Shown here one piece after another: positions 26,591-36,044 of a DNA stretch of 64,000 bases; the first letter of the stretch is position 1; the number at the start of each line of letters is the position of its first letter. The notes beneath the pieces were generated by a model that searched no databases, had not been told where the DNA came from, and saw only the letters and a list, made by a program, of their open reading frames with translations. The stretch is taken from assembly GCF_000737695.1 (NCBI RefSeq), contig NZ_JPRM01000018.1, positions 30,685 to 94,684 on the forward strand. Direction: 5' to 3'. Both the position numbers and the translations under genes were made by a program. The DNA is from Flavobacterium hydatis. GTDB lineage: Bacteria; Bacteroidota; Bacteroidia; Flavobacteriales; Flavobacteriaceae.

Positions 26591-28237
26591 TTGAAAAATA
26601 CTCTTCTGTTTCTTTTCTTTATTATTGTATGCTATCCTGCTTATGCAGGAAACAAAGCCGATTCGGTGTTTGTAAAATTAAATTTAGCATTAAAGAACAA
26701 GCAGAAATATGTTGAGTTAAAAGAAGAGCGAATAGCTAATTTCAAAAAGATAAAATCGACTGATTTAACCGATTATCAAGAGTATAATTATAACAAAAGT
26801 TTATATAAAGAGTACCAGAAATTCAACTCAGATTCGGCTATTTTTTATGTAAAAAAGAATCTTAAGATTGCCAGCGAACTACACAAAAAAGATTTAGAAG
26901 AAACGGCTCAATTGCAATTAGCAAATTTATATTCCTCTTCGGGAAGATATCGCGAGTCTGAAGAAATCTTAAAAAGTATAAACAAAAAGCAATTATCACC
27001 ACAATTACTTCCGGATTACTATGAAGGATATCGAGAGTTTTTCTCGCATTATTCGACCAATAGTTATAACCCGATGTATGTAGAACAGGTTGTAAAGTAT
27101 CGCGATTCGTTATTAGCAATACTAGATCCACAATCGCTGAAATACAAAATCAATCTGGCAGAAAAGAATATTTCTGAAGGAAAAATTGATAGTACAGAGA
27201 AAGATTTGATAAAATTATTGCAAGAAACAAATGATGACAATCCGCAATATGCCATGATTGCTTATCTTTTGGGAAGCATCAATAAAAAGAAAGAGAATCT
27301 AGAATTAAAGAAAATATACTACGCAATTTCTGCTACTGCAGATTTAAAAAACTCTATAAAAGACAACGCTTCTATACAAGAATTGGCATTGGTTTATTAT
27401 GAATTAGGCGATGTAGATACCGCTTATAAATTAACAAGATCAGCTATCGAAGATGCTATTTTTTGTAATGTACAATTTCGAACCTTACAAATGTCCGAAG
27501 TATATTCGATTATCAATACTGCCTATTTAGAGAAAGAAGCCAAAAGCAAAAACCAATTGCAATTGTATCTTTTATTTATAAGTCTGCTTTCTATTTTTCT
27601 TGTTGTGGCAGTTATCTATGTTTACAAACAGATGAAAAGAGTTTCCAGAATTAAAGAAGAACTTTCTAAAACAAGCGAAGAACTGGTTAAACTAAACGCA
27701 GATATTAGTAAAACGAATAACCAACTACAAGAAAGAAACGCTCAATTATCTGAATCTAATCATATTAAAGAAGAATATATTGCACATTTTTTTAGCCTTT
27801 GTTCTACTTACATTAATAAATTAGAGAACTATCGTATTACCTTAAACAAGAAGGCTACCGCCAAACAGTTTGATGAGTTGTATAAAATTTTAAAATCAAC
27901 CACTTTGGTCGATAATGAACTCGAGGAGTTATACAAAAACTTTGATACTATCTTTTTAAATCTATATCCCACTTTCGTGAAAGACTTTAATTCTTTGCTT
28001 ATAAAGGAAGAACAGATTGTACTTAAACAAGGTGAATTATTAAATACCGAACTACGAATTTTTGCATTAATACGTTTAGGAATTAATGATAGTGTAAAAA
28101 TTGCTGCCTTCCTACGCTACTCTTTAAGCACGATTTATAATTACCGAACAAGAGCAAGAAATAAGGCTGCTGTTTCTCGTAATGAATTCGAAGAAATGGT
28201 TATGAAAATCGGTCTAATTGCGATTAAAACACAATAA
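26591..28237 (+). CDS. Membrane-anchored DUF6377-type regulator with TPR-like sensor and C-terminal HTH
   Basis: The start codon is TTG, because the signal peptide begins exactly there (MKNTLLFLFFIIVCYPAYAG) and no ATG lies upstream in frame. Residues about 30-320 are helical repeats of the TPR kind and lie in the periplasm. One TM helix at about 327-345 (LLFISLLSIFLVVAVIYVY) is followed by a coiled coil (about 350-395). A C-terminal cytoplasmic domain ends in a helix-turn-helix: ELRIFALIRLGINDSVKIAA, then LRYSLSTIYNYRTRARNKA. This fits DUF6377 proteins of Bacteroidota. They probably link an envelope signal to transcription. The next gene, a GH3 glycosidase 209 bases downstream, is a plausible target. 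Confidence 0.82.
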   Translation: MKNTLLFLFFIIVCYPAYAGNKADSVFVKLNLALKNKQKYVELKEERIANFKKIKSTDLTDYQEYNYNKSLYKEYQKFNSDSAIFYVKKNLKIASELHKKDLEETAQLQLANLYSSSGRYRESEEILKSINKKQLSPQLLPDYYEGYREFFSHYSTNSYNPMYVEQVVKYRDSLLAILDPQSLKYKINLAEKNISEGKIDSTEKDLIKLLQETNDDNPQYAMIAYLLGSINKKKENLELKKIYYAISATADLKNSIKDNASIQELALVYYELGDVDTAYKLTRSAIEDAIFCNVQFRTLQMSEVYSIINTAYLEKEAKSKNQLQLYLLFISLLSIFLVVAVIYVYKQMKRVSRIKEELSKTSEELVKLNADISKTNNQLQERNAQLSESNHIKEEYIAHFFSLCSTYINKLENYRITLNKKATAKQFDELYKILKSTTLVDNELEELYKNFDTIFLNLYPTFVKDFNSLLIKEEQIVLKQGELLNTELRIFALIRLGINDSVKIAAFLRYSLSTIYNYRTRARNKAAVSRNEFEEMVMKIGLIAIKTQ

Positions 28238-28446
28238 TTCATTTCAAATTCACTACTTTTTTTGCTGGGTTTTAATTATTAATCTTTTGATTAATAATAA
28301 CTTATATTTTTAAGGAACTACTTTTGCATAATAAGACTTCTGATGTATACTATAACGTTTTAGTTTTACAATATTAATTATAGGAATCTTATTTAAGATT
28401 AACTAGAATTTAAGTTTAGTCTTTATATTAAAATAAATAAGTAGTT

Positions 28447-30663
28447 ATGTTTAGAAACATTAAAGCAGTTGTTGTTTTGCTTTTATTAGGTTCATTCGGA
28501 ATGAATGCACAAAATAAAGTGCCAGTTTATCTAGATGATAAAAAGCCAATTCAGGAACGTGTAGAAGATGCGCTTGCAAGAATGACCGTTGAAGAAAAAG
28601 TAGCAATGGTTCATGCACAATCAAAATTTAGTTCGCCTGGAGTAGCACGTTTAGGAATTCCTGATTTCTGGATGACCGATGGACCTCATGGTATTCGTCC
28701 AGAAGTTTTATGGGATGAATGGGATCAAGCAGGATGGACAAACGATTCTTGTATTGCATTTCCTGCGCTTACAGCTCTTGCTGCAACATGGAACAAAGAA
28801 ATGTCTGCATTATACGGAAAATCAATAGGAGAGGAAGCACGTTACCGCAACAAAACAGTTTTGTTAGGACCAGGAGTAAATATTTACAGATCTCCTCTTA
28901 ATGGACGTAACTTTGAATACATGGGCGAAGACCCGTTCTTGGCTTCAAAAATGGTTGTACCTTACATAAAAGGAGTTCAGCAAAACGGAGTTGCAGCTTG
29001 TGTAAAACATTTTGCATTAAACAATCAGGAAACAAATCGCCATACAGTAAACGTAAATGTTGATGATCGTGCTTTGTACGAAATCTATTTGCCAGCATTT
29101 AAAGCAGCAGTTCAAGAAGGTGATGCTTGGACAATTATGGGATCTTATAATAAATACAAAGGTCAACCTAACTGTCATAATGAGTATTTGCTAAACGATA
29201 TTCTTAGAGGAGAATGGGGCTTTAAAGGAGCTGTAGTTGCCGATTGGGGAGGAGTTAGCGATACACGTCAGGCAATTACAAATGGTTTGGACATGGAATT
29301 CGGAACTTGGACAAATGGTTTATCTGCAGGAACAAGTAATGCTTATGATAACTATTATTTGGCAAAACCATACCTTAATTTAATCAAATCTGGACAAGTA
29401 GGAACTAAAGAATTAGATCAAAAAGTACGTAACATACTTAGATTAGCTTTCCTTACTACAATGGATAGAAACAAACCTTATGGATCTTTTGGTACTGAAG
29501 AGCACGGTCTTGCAGGTCGTAAAATTGCCGAAGAAGGAATTGTTTTATTGCAAAACAAAAACAATATATTGCCAATAAACCTTAACAAAACTAAGAAAAT
29601 TGCAGTTATTGGAGAGAATGCTATTAAGATGATGACAGTAGGTGGTGGAAGTTCATCACTTAAAGCAAAATATGAAATTTCTCCATTAGATGGTTTAAAG
29701 AAAAGAGTTGGAACTCAAGCTGAAGTTATTTATGCTCGTGGATATGTAGGCGATGCCGAAAGTAGTTATAACGGAGTTGCTTCTGGACAAGATTTATCAG
29801 AAAAACGTTCGGCAGAACAATTATTAGCAGAAGCTATAGATGTAGCTAAAAAAGCCGATATTGTATTGTTTATTGGTGGATTAAACAAAAGTAATCATCA
29901 AGACGCAGAAGGTGTAGATCGTTTATCTTTAGATCTTCCGTATAACCAAGATAAAATTGTAACCGAGTTACTTAAAGCAAATAAAAACCTTGTGTTTGTA
30001 AATATTTCAGGAAACGCAGTAGCAATGCCATGGGTAAATGAAGTACCAGGAATTGTACAAGGATGGTTTTTAGGTTCTGAAACAGGAAATGCTTTAGCAT
30101 CAATTTTAGTTGGAGATACTAATCCATCTGGAAAATTACCATTTACTTTCCCAGTAAAATTAAAAGATAATGGAGCGCACGCTTTAGGAGAATTTCCTGG
30201 AGGACCAGAAGTTACTTATAACGAAAGCATTTTTGTAGGATATCGTTGGGCAGACAAACAAAAGGTAAAACCACTTTTCAGCTTTGGTCACGGATTGAGT
30301 TATACTACTTTTCAATACGGAAATGTTACCGCTAGCGCGAAAGAAATAACGGCTGCCGATAAAATTACATTTACTGTAAAAGTGAAAAATACTGGAACTA
30401 AAGATGGTTCAGAAACAGTTCAGTTATACATAAGTGATTTAAAATCTTCTTTACCACGTCCTATCAAAGAATTGAAAGGATTTGAGAAAGTAAGCTTAAA
30501 AGCTGGAGAAGAAAAAATAGTTTCAATTACAGTAGATAAAGCAGCTTTAAGCTTTTTCGACCCTGTTAAACATGACTGGGTTGCAGAACCTGGTGATTTT
30601 GAAGCATTAATTGGAGCTTCTTCTACAGATATTAAAACGAAAGTGAAATTTAAATTAAAATAG
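28447..30663 (+). CDS. Glycoside hydrolase family 3 (beta-glucosidase-like), secreted
   Basis: A signal peptide (MFRNIKAVVVLLLLGSFGMNAQ) exports the protein. The N-terminal TIM barrel (about 40-340) contains the catalytic nucleophile Asp266 in GAVVADWGG. The FMTDGPHGIR-like segment and KHFALNNQETNRH bind the sugar in subsite -1. The alpha/beta-sandwich domain (about 375-600) and a C-terminal fibronectin III-like domain (about 640-738) complete the normal GH3 layout at 738 aa. It should release terminal beta-linked glucose or xylose from oligosaccharides. The neighbouring DUF6377 regulator may control it. A strong terminator follows. Confidence 0.9.
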   Translation: MFRNIKAVVVLLLLGSFGMNAQNKVPVYLDDKKPIQERVEDALARMTVEEKVAMVHAQSKFSSPGVARLGIPDFWMTDGPHGIRPEVLWDEWDQAGWTNDSCIAFPALTALAATWNKEMSALYGKSIGEEARYRNKTVLLGPGVNIYRSPLNGRNFEYMGEDPFLASKMVVPYIKGVQQNGVAACVKHFALNNQETNRHTVNVNVDDRALYEIYLPAFKAAVQEGDAWTIMGSYNKYKGQPNCHNEYLLNDILRGEWGFKGAVVADWGGVSDTRQAITNGLDMEFGTWTNGLSAGTSNAYDNYYLAKPYLNLIKSGQVGTKELDQKVRNILRLAFLTTMDRNKPYGSFGTEEHGLAGRKIAEEGIVLLQNKNNILPINLNKTKKIAVIGENAIKMMTVGGGSSSLKAKYEISPLDGLKKRVGTQAEVIYARGYVGDAESSYNGVASGQDLSEKRSAEQLLAEAIDVAKKADIVLFIGGLNKSNHQDAEGVDRLSLDLPYNQDKIVTELLKANKNLVFVNISGNAVAMPWVNEVPGIVQGWFLGSETGNALASILVGDTNPSGKLPFTFPVKLKDNGAHALGEFPGGPEVTYNESIFVGYRWADKQKVKPLFSFGHGLSYTTFQYGNVTASAKEITAADKITFTVKVKNTGTKDGSETVQLYISDLKSSLPRPIKELKGFEKVSLKAGEEKIVSITVDKAALSFFDPVKHDWVAEPGDFEALIGASSTDIKTKVKFKLK

Positions 30664-30728
30664 TTCACTAAAGATGCTTTTGAAGCTTAATAGTTAGGGC
30701 TTCAATGGTTGGTTAGTTAGTTTGCATG

Positions 30729-30761
30729 ATCCCGATTACTTTATGTAATCGGGATTTTTTT
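30729..30761 (+). terminator. Intrinsic terminator after the GH3 gene
   Basis: ATCCCGATTAC and GTAATCGGGAT form a perfect 11-bp stem with the loop TTTAT, followed by seven T residues. It lies 66 bases after the stop codon. Confidence 0.9.
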
Positions 30762-30972
30762 ATGTCTAAATTCACTAAGTCTGTTTCATATTTTAAAATG
30801 CAACACAGTTCGCAAGTTTAAATAGGATAGGTTAAAAAGTAAAATTAATTTTAAGGTTTGAGAATTTAATTATAAAACGTAACTTGTAAGAAAATTTTTA
30901 ATTTGTTTTGGTTGACTCCAAAATTTATTTAATAATTGATGTTTCGAGAATATTTATTAATTACAAAGTATA

Positions 30973-30980
30973 TAATTTTG
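30973..30980 (+). promoter_or_regulatory. Minus-7 box of the DUF1254 lipoprotein gene
   Basis: TAATTTTG matches TAnnTTTG exactly, 23 bases before the ATG at 31004. A minus-33 element was not found. Confidence 0.5.
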
Positions 30981-31003
30981 CTTTGTATTAAATTCCAAAA
31001 CGT

Positions 31004-32461
31004 ATGAAAAACTTTACTATTGCCTTTTTTACAATTTGTCTATTTATAGGATGTAAAAAAGAGGAAAAAAAAGAAAACAAAGCAAAAGAAACAGTTGCTG
31101 TTGCTGACGATAATACTATTATTGAAGCAGCCGAAGCAGCCTATTTATATGGCTTACCATTAGTTATAATGGATCTTACCCGCAGACAATCAACCAATAC
31201 AGAACTACCCACTAGTACAGGAGCACCGATGAACCAGTTTAGCCATAAATCAGTATTTCCTGATGCATCTCTTAAAAGTGGTTTATATCCTAATGCCGAC
31301 ACGTATTCATCATCGGCTTGGATAGATTTGCGCAAAGAACCTTTGGTGCTTTCAGTTCCAGATACATACGGGAGATATTATCAACTTTCGATGGAGGATG
31401 CTTACACAAATATTTTTTCGTCATTGGGCAAAAGAACTACAGGAACAAATGCAGCAAATTATTTAATTACAGGTCCAAAATCTAATGAACCAGTTCCAAT
31501 AGGAATGCAGGAAATTAAATCACCGACCAATATGGTTCGCATTATTAGCAAAATCCAGATGAATAGTTATGCCGACGGGCTAAAGGTTTACAAACTACAA
31601 CGCCAATACAAGCTTATACCTTTAAGCAGTTGGGCTACAGATTATATTGTACCAATGGGAAAAATTGATTCATCGGTACCAAAAGGAGCACCAAATGAAA
31701 TTGTTTCGAAATTTCCTATCGGAGAGTTTTTTAATTATGTAAACCAGTTAATGGCTAATAACCCACCAAAAGATATAGATGCCGAAACAATAAAAAGATT
31801 TGCTATTATAGGAATTAAACCCGGAGCCAAATTCAATTTAAGTTCTTTTAATAGTTCAGTACAAGCTGCATTAAGAGGAATTCCAGACAAAATACTCGGC
31901 GAACTTAATAAAGCTGTAACTACGCCTCCAAAATTAGAAAATGGATGGAGTGTTATAGATACAAAAATAGGCGCATTTGGAACCGATTATAAGCGTAGAG
32001 CAGAGGTTTCATATTCAGGATTAGAAATTACGCTTCCACAAGATTTAATTTATTCTTTTTCTGCAATTGATGAGGAAGGCGAAAAACTCAATGGTGCTAA
32101 TAAATACACCATTCATTTTAACAAAGATCAAATTCCGCCAACAAATGCTTTCTGGTCATTAACAGCTTATGATGCTAAAGGAGCATTTGCAACTGGTAAT
32201 CCTATGAATCGCTTTACGATAGGAAATCGTGATCAGTTAATTAGGAATGCAGATGGTTCAATAGATATCTATTTTCAGAGATCCTATCCAGGCAAAATAA
32301 GAGAAAGTAATTGGCTGCCAGTATCATCAGGAGATTTTAATATCGTATTACGCGTATATTCTCCAAACGAACAAATGCTAAAAGGAAATTGGGAAATACC
32401 AGCAATTAAAAAAATAGTACCAATTGCACCAGCAGTTGAAACAGTAGCAATGATAGAATAA
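31004..32461 (+). CDS. DUF1254/DUF1214 domain lipoprotein
   Basis: The lipobox FIGC (Cys16) and a Lys/Glu-rich linker show an envelope lipoprotein. DUF1254 covers about residues 40-170 (AAEAAYLYGLPLVIMDLTRR, KEPLVLSVPDTYGRYYQLSMED in short segments) and DUF1214 covers about 350-460 (AFWSLTAYDAKGAFATGN, RFTIGNRDQLIRNADGSIDI in short segments). Proteins with these two domains are widespread, but their biochemical function is not established. The next gene, 32 bases downstream, encodes an outer membrane barrel, and the two are probably co-transcribed. The 485-aa length is usual. Confidence 0.85.
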   Translation: MKNFTIAFFTICLFIGCKKEEKKENKAKETVAVADDNTIIEAAEAAYLYGLPLVIMDLTRRQSTNTELPTSTGAPMNQFSHKSVFPDASLKSGLYPNADTYSSSAWIDLRKEPLVLSVPDTYGRYYQLSMEDAYTNIFSSLGKRTTGTNAANYLITGPKSNEPVPIGMQEIKSPTNMVRIISKIQMNSYADGLKVYKLQRQYKLIPLSSWATDYIVPMGKIDSSVPKGAPNEIVSKFPIGEFFNYVNQLMANNPPKDIDAETIKRFAIIGIKPGAKFNLSSFNSSVQAALRGIPDKILGELNKAVTTPPKLENGWSVIDTKIGAFGTDYKRRAEVSYSGLEITLPQDLIYSFSAIDEEGEKLNGANKYTIHFNKDQIPPTNAFWSLTAYDAKGAFATGNPMNRFTIGNRDQLIRNADGSIDIYFQRSYPGKIRESNWLPVSSGDFNIVLRVYSPNEQMLKGNWEIPAIKKIVPIAPAVETVAMIE

Positions 32462-32493
32462 ATTAGTTTTTACGAACAAAACAATAATTTTAT

Positions 32494-33753
32494 ATGTATC
32501 AATACTTTAGCAAGAAAAATTACTTTACTAAAGCTGCAATAATATTGTTGGTTATGTTCATGCAAAATAATGTGATTGCTCAAAACGAAAAAGCTATTTG
32601 CGAACCCAAAACATTCTTTGATTTATTTGCAAAGAAAGATACACTTAAGGCTCCAAAGCCTGCTAAAAACAGTTTTTTTATAATCCTTCCAGTAATTGGC
32701 TCACAGCCAGCTACTGGATTTGTGTTTGGGGGAGTTGCCCAATATACATTTAAAGGTAAAGAGGCACAGGATAAGTATTCGGTTGTGAATTTAGGAGTAA
32801 CCTATACCACAAAAAAACAATTACTTATTAATGCAAAAAATAGTGTTTTATTAAAAGAGAATAAAATATATCTAAGCGGGGATTATAGATTATACCTATT
32901 TTCTCAACCCAATTACGGATTAGGAACGTCAATTATTCCTGGTAATAATCAAGATCCTGATTTTGATATTGATGCAATAGCGCAACCAATGGATTACAAT
33001 TATTTTAAATTCCATCAGGCAATGTCATGGGAAGTAAAAAAGAATTTTTATGTAGGTGCAGGAATCGATATTGATTGGTATGCCGCAATAAAAGATAAAG
33101 ATTTAGATGTTGCCAATGAACAATATACTTATCACTATAATTATAATCTAAAAAATGGTTTTGATGATTTAGAATATTTTGTAAATGGTTTTAGTTTAAA
33201 TCTTGTGTATGATTCCAGAGATAATCAGGTTAATGCAACGCATGGAATATTTGCTAATTTAAATTATCGAATGAATCCTGATTTATTCAATAATCAGCGA
33301 AATAGTACAGTTTTATATACAGAGTACAGACAATTTATCCCATTAAGTAAAACAAATGAACGCTATGTTTTGGCCTTTTGGACATATGGTCAATTTGTAA
33401 CAAGCGGAAAAGTTCCATACCTAAATTTACCCGCAATAGGTTGGGATCAGCGTAACCGAAGTGGGGAAGGATATACACAAGGATTATTCAGAGGATCTAA
33501 CTTAGTGTATTTATCAACCGAGTTTAGGTTCCCTCTTTCCTGCAACCAAATGTTTAGTGGAACTGTATTTACAAATTTTACAACAGCAAGTAATTCAGAG
33601 ACTAATGAAAAGCTTTTTCAATACGTACAACCAGCTGTAGGCATTGGTTTACGCATTTTGATAGATAAAGCAACCCGCACAAACCTTATCGTCGATTATG
33701 CTTGGGGACGAAAATCAAAAGGATTTTATCTTAATGCAGGAGAAACGTTTTAA
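32494..33753 (+). CDS. BamA/TamA-like outer membrane barrel protein without POTRA domains
   Basis: A signal peptide ends at VIAQ (about residue 30). After a linker the protein goes directly into barrel strands: FFIILPVIGSQPATGFVFGG, then NLVYDSRDNQVNATHGIFAN, and GEGYTQGLFRGSNLVYLSTEFRFP in shorter conserved pieces. It ends in NAGETF. This is the surface-antigen (bacterial surface antigen D15) barrel without preceding POTRA repeats, a form common in Bacteroidota. It follows the DUF1254/DUF1214 lipoprotein gene by 32 bases. The role of such short D15 proteins is not known. The 419-aa length is normal for the class. Confidence 0.82.
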   Translation: MYQYFSKKNYFTKAAIILLVMFMQNNVIAQNEKAICEPKTFFDLFAKKDTLKAPKPAKNSFFIILPVIGSQPATGFVFGGVAQYTFKGKEAQDKYSVVNLGVTYTTKKQLLINAKNSVLLKENKIYLSGDYRLYLFSQPNYGLGTSIIPGNNQDPDFDIDAIAQPMDYNYFKFHQAMSWEVKKNFYVGAGIDIDWYAAIKDKDLDVANEQYTYHYNYNLKNGFDDLEYFVNGFSLNLVYDSRDNQVNATHGIFANLNYRMNPDLFNNQRNSTVLYTEYRQFIPLSKTNERYVLAFWTYGQFVTSGKVPYLNLPAIGWDQRNRSGEGYTQGLFRGSNLVYLSTEFRFPLSCNQMFSGTVFTNFTTASNSETNEKLFQYVQPAVGIGLRILIDKATRTNLIVDYAWGRKSKGFYLNAGETF

Positions 33754-33754
33754 T

Positions 33755-33792
33755 TGATAATTGACAATTAATAGTTGACAATTGATAATTTA
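33755..33792. repeat. Short AT-rich repeat after the BamA-like gene
   Basis: TTGATAATTGACAATTAATA followed by GTTGACAATTGATAATT is a run of related TTGACAATT units. A similar tract lies after the acyl-CoA dehydrogenase gene near 39252-39285. Both occur directly after stop codons. Confidence 0.5.
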
Positions 33793-33803
33793 GGATTGCC
33801 TGC

Positions 33804-33884
33804 GCTAGTGCGAGCGTCCCGCTCGTACCCATTAAGAAATAATCTAAATTTGATTGTGTTCACGAGCGGGACGCTCGCGCTAGC
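33804..33884. repeat. Inverted repeat, family D
   Basis: The arms at 33804-33826 and 33862-33884 are 23 bases long with one mismatch. The core is CGAGCGTCCCGCTCGT and ACGAGCGGGACGCTCG. The GC-rich arms contrast with the AT-rich surroundings. This is typical of non-autonomous dispersed elements. Confidence 0.8.
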
Positions 33885-34024
33885 TTTGGAAAGAAAGGAG
33901 CACGGCAACTTCCACAAAGCATTTCCCTCAAAACCTTAGCAACTTAGTATCTTAGAATCTTAGTATCTTAGAAAAAACCTTAGTACCTCAGAGCCTTTGT
34001 AACTTTGAACCTAAGAAAAAAAAA

Positions 34025-34333
34025 CTACTTTATCTTCACAGGAATTGGTCCGCCACTAGAAACATAACCACCACCAACTTTATCAATATTTACATCGACC
34101 TTATTGTTAACATTCACGTTTAAATTTGGAGCGCAGGATTTAATATTTACATCAATAGTTCCATTTGCATTTACAGGAACTAATCCATAATTTTTGGTAG
34201 ATAGTACATTAAGATTATCATTTTTCTCAACAGCATAAGCTTTAGGAATTAGGTCTACATTTTGTAAAGTTAAAATAGTCAGACATACAGCAATTACAGT
34301 TAAAATGAATTTAGTATAAAAATCAGTTTTCAT
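34025..34333 (-). CDS. Small exported or membrane-anchored protein, 102 aa, unknown function
   Basis: Residues 8-32 form a hydrophobic segment ending in KAYAV, which fits a signal peptide. The mature part is low-complexity with alternating short strands (TIDVNIKS, LNVNVNNKVDVNIDKVGGG) and ends in a Gly/Pro-rich tail (SSGGPIPVKIK). Its one Cys (KSCAPN) is near residue 68. The family is not recognised. Its strand is opposite to both neighbours. The composition suggests a repetitive beta structure. Confidence 0.65.
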   Translation of the reverse strand: MKTDFYTKFILTVIAVCLTILTLQNVDLIPKAYAVEKNDNLNVLSTKNYGLVPVNANGTIDVNIKSCAPNLNVNVNNKVDVNIDKVGGGYVSSGGPIPVKIK

Positions 34334-34457
34334 AATTTTAAGGTTTAATTGATTTAGTGATACTAAGATATTCTATTTTCTGGTTGAAAGAAATTATTTT
34401 ATATCAATCAATTTATTCTTGTTAGGCAGGATAATCCTTTAACTCAGAAAGAGTTTG

Positions 34458-34465
34458 TAGCTTTG
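34458..34465 (+). promoter_or_regulatory. Minus-7 box of the Crp-type regulator gene
   Basis: TAGCTTTG matches TAnnTTTG exactly, 30 bases before the ATG at 34496. It overlaps the alternative TTG start at 34463 and so argues against that start. Confidence 0.6.
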
Positions 34466-34495
34466 CATAAACTCATTAAACTAACAAAATTTACA

Positions 34496-35068
34496 ATGCA
34501 TACTAAACTACTTGAACTTGTGGAGACTATTATTACCATCGACAAATCAGATGAGATATTGGTCGAAAGTTTTTTTGAGTCTATAAGTTGCAGTAAAGGT
34601 GAAATCTTAGAAAAAGAGAACAAGGTTGCTCAATATCTATATTTTATTAATTCAGGTTTTATCAGAGTTTTTTATAACCAAAATGGAGATCAGGTTACGA
34701 CACATATTAATTGTCCTTCAGGGTTTATTACTTCCTTTAATAGTTTTGTAACAGGAATTACAGCATTAGATAATATTGAATGTATTACTGCATGCGAAGT
34801 GCTACGAATTACCAAAAAAGATTTCGATATATTATGTCATAAAAGCCAAAATTGGGCAGATTTTGCCAGAATCATTTATGAAAAATCTTTGGTTTACAAT
34901 GAGCAAAGAACCAATGACATTATTGCTTTATCGGCAGAACAGCGGTATCTAAAAATACTAAAAGATTATCCTGCTATGATACAGAATGTTCCACTACAAT
35001 ATATAGCGTCGTTTATAGGGATAAAACCAGAGAGTTTAAGCCGTATTAGGAAGCAAATAATTTCCTAA
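34496..35068 (+). CDS. Crp/Fnr-family transcriptional regulator
   Basis: The ATG at 34496 gives a 190-aa protein. The longer TTG-start form overlaps the promoter box and is rejected. Residues about 25-125 form a cyclic-nucleotide-binding-like beta roll (KGEILEKENKVAQYLYFINSG, GFIRVFYN) without the phosphate-binding Arg-Ser pair of true cAMP sites. The C-terminal helix-turn-helix is LQYIASFIGIKPESLSRIRKQI. Such Crp-like proteins in Bacteroidota often respond to redox or unknown signals. The SDR gene starts 61 bases downstream on the same strand and may be controlled with it. Confidence 0.85.
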   Translation: MHTKLLELVETIITIDKSDEILVESFFESISCSKGEILEKENKVAQYLYFINSGFIRVFYNQNGDQVTTHINCPSGFITSFNSFVTGITALDNIECITACEVLRITKKDFDILCHKSQNWADFARIIYEKSLVYNEQRTNDIIALSAEQRYLKILKDYPAMIQNVPLQYIASFIGIKPESLSRIRKQIIS

Positions 35069-35129
35069 CATACATCAAGTAGAATACTTTGATTATCACT
35101 GAATTTTGTATCAGATAATAATTAAAGAT

Positions 35130-35918
35130 ATGAAAACAGTAAAAAATAAAACAGCACTTATTACCGGAGCGTCATCTGGAATCGGCGAAGCATTTGCTTA
35201 TGAATTAGCAAAACAAGGAGCAAATCTTATATTAACAGCTCGATCTGAAGATAAATTACAAACTCTAGCCAGTAAAATCTCAAAAGAATACAATGTAAAA
35301 GTATCCGTATTTACTGGAGACCTTTTGCAAAAAGATACACCGCAGAATTTATACAATCAGATTAAAAAAGCGGGTTTATCGGTCGATTTATTGGTAAACA
35401 ATGCAGGATTTGGTAAATGGGTAAATTTTCTTGACGAAAGCACGAAAGGTTACGATGAAATGATTGAGATCAACATTAATGCACTTGTAAAATTATGCCA
35501 TCTTGTATTACCAGAAATGCTGCAAAAAGGAGATTGCGGAATCATAAATGTAGCTTCGACAGGAGCATTACAACCCTGTCCGTACGTGGCAACATATTGC
35601 GCGAGTAAATCATTTGTATTAGATTTTTCAGAAGCATTATATGGTGAATATTCTAAAAGAGGAGTTACGATTACAGCACTTTGCCCTGGGAATACCACTA
35701 CAGGTTTTCAATCGGTCGCAAAAGCAAATACAAAAGGGATGACAGCAGATACTCCAGAAACAGTTGCGAAACAAGGAATTTCGGCATTGCTAAAAGACAA
35801 AAGTTTCAAAATAGTTGGAACAGCCAACTACTTACAATCCTTTTTACCAAGGTTATTACCTAGAAAAACAGTAATTAATATTGTTAGCAAAATGATGAAT
35901 GCTAAAGTAAATGGATAA
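35130..35918 (+). CDS. Short-chain dehydrogenase/reductase (SDR)
   Basis: The ATG at 35130 gives the normal SDR start (MKTVKNKTALITGASSGIG). A TTG at 35106 is less likely. The Rossmann glycine motif is TGASSGIG, the structural motif is NNAG (LLVNNAGFG), and the active site is the Ser of INVAST with Tyr-x3-Lys in YCASKS. It matches the DltE/YqjQ-like class of classical SDRs. The substrate is unknown. It follows the Crp-type regulator gene closely and may form a unit with it. Confidence 0.87.
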   Translation: MKTVKNKTALITGASSGIGEAFAYELAKQGANLILTARSEDKLQTLASKISKEYNVKVSVFTGDLLQKDTPQNLYNQIKKAGLSVDLLVNNAGFGKWVNFLDESTKGYDEMIEININALVKLCHLVLPEMLQKGDCGIINVASTGALQPCPYVATYCASKSFVLDFSEALYGEYSKRGVTITALCPGNTTTGFQSVAKANTKGMTADTPETVAKQGISALLKDKSFKIVGTANYLQSFLPRLLPRKTVINIVSKMMNAKVNG

Positions 35919-36044
35919 ATAAAAAACGTAAGTCTAATTAATTCTTAAATATAAATTCCACAAATTCTCACTAATTTATTCGTGTTAATCTGTGGAATTC
36001 GTGTTTGTTATCATAGTTTAGTTTTATCTCTTTTTCTAATAAAA

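Larger units (their letters stand above)
30664..31003. other. Intergenic gap with terminator and promoter
   Basis: The 340-base gap contains the GH3 terminator (30729-30761) and the minus-7 box of the DUF1254 gene (30973-30980). Nothing else stands out between them. Confidence 0.7.

Noticed and set aside
34463..34495. TTG start of the Crp-type regulator
   Set aside because: It overlaps the minus-7 box TAGCTTTG. The ATG at 34496 is the better start.
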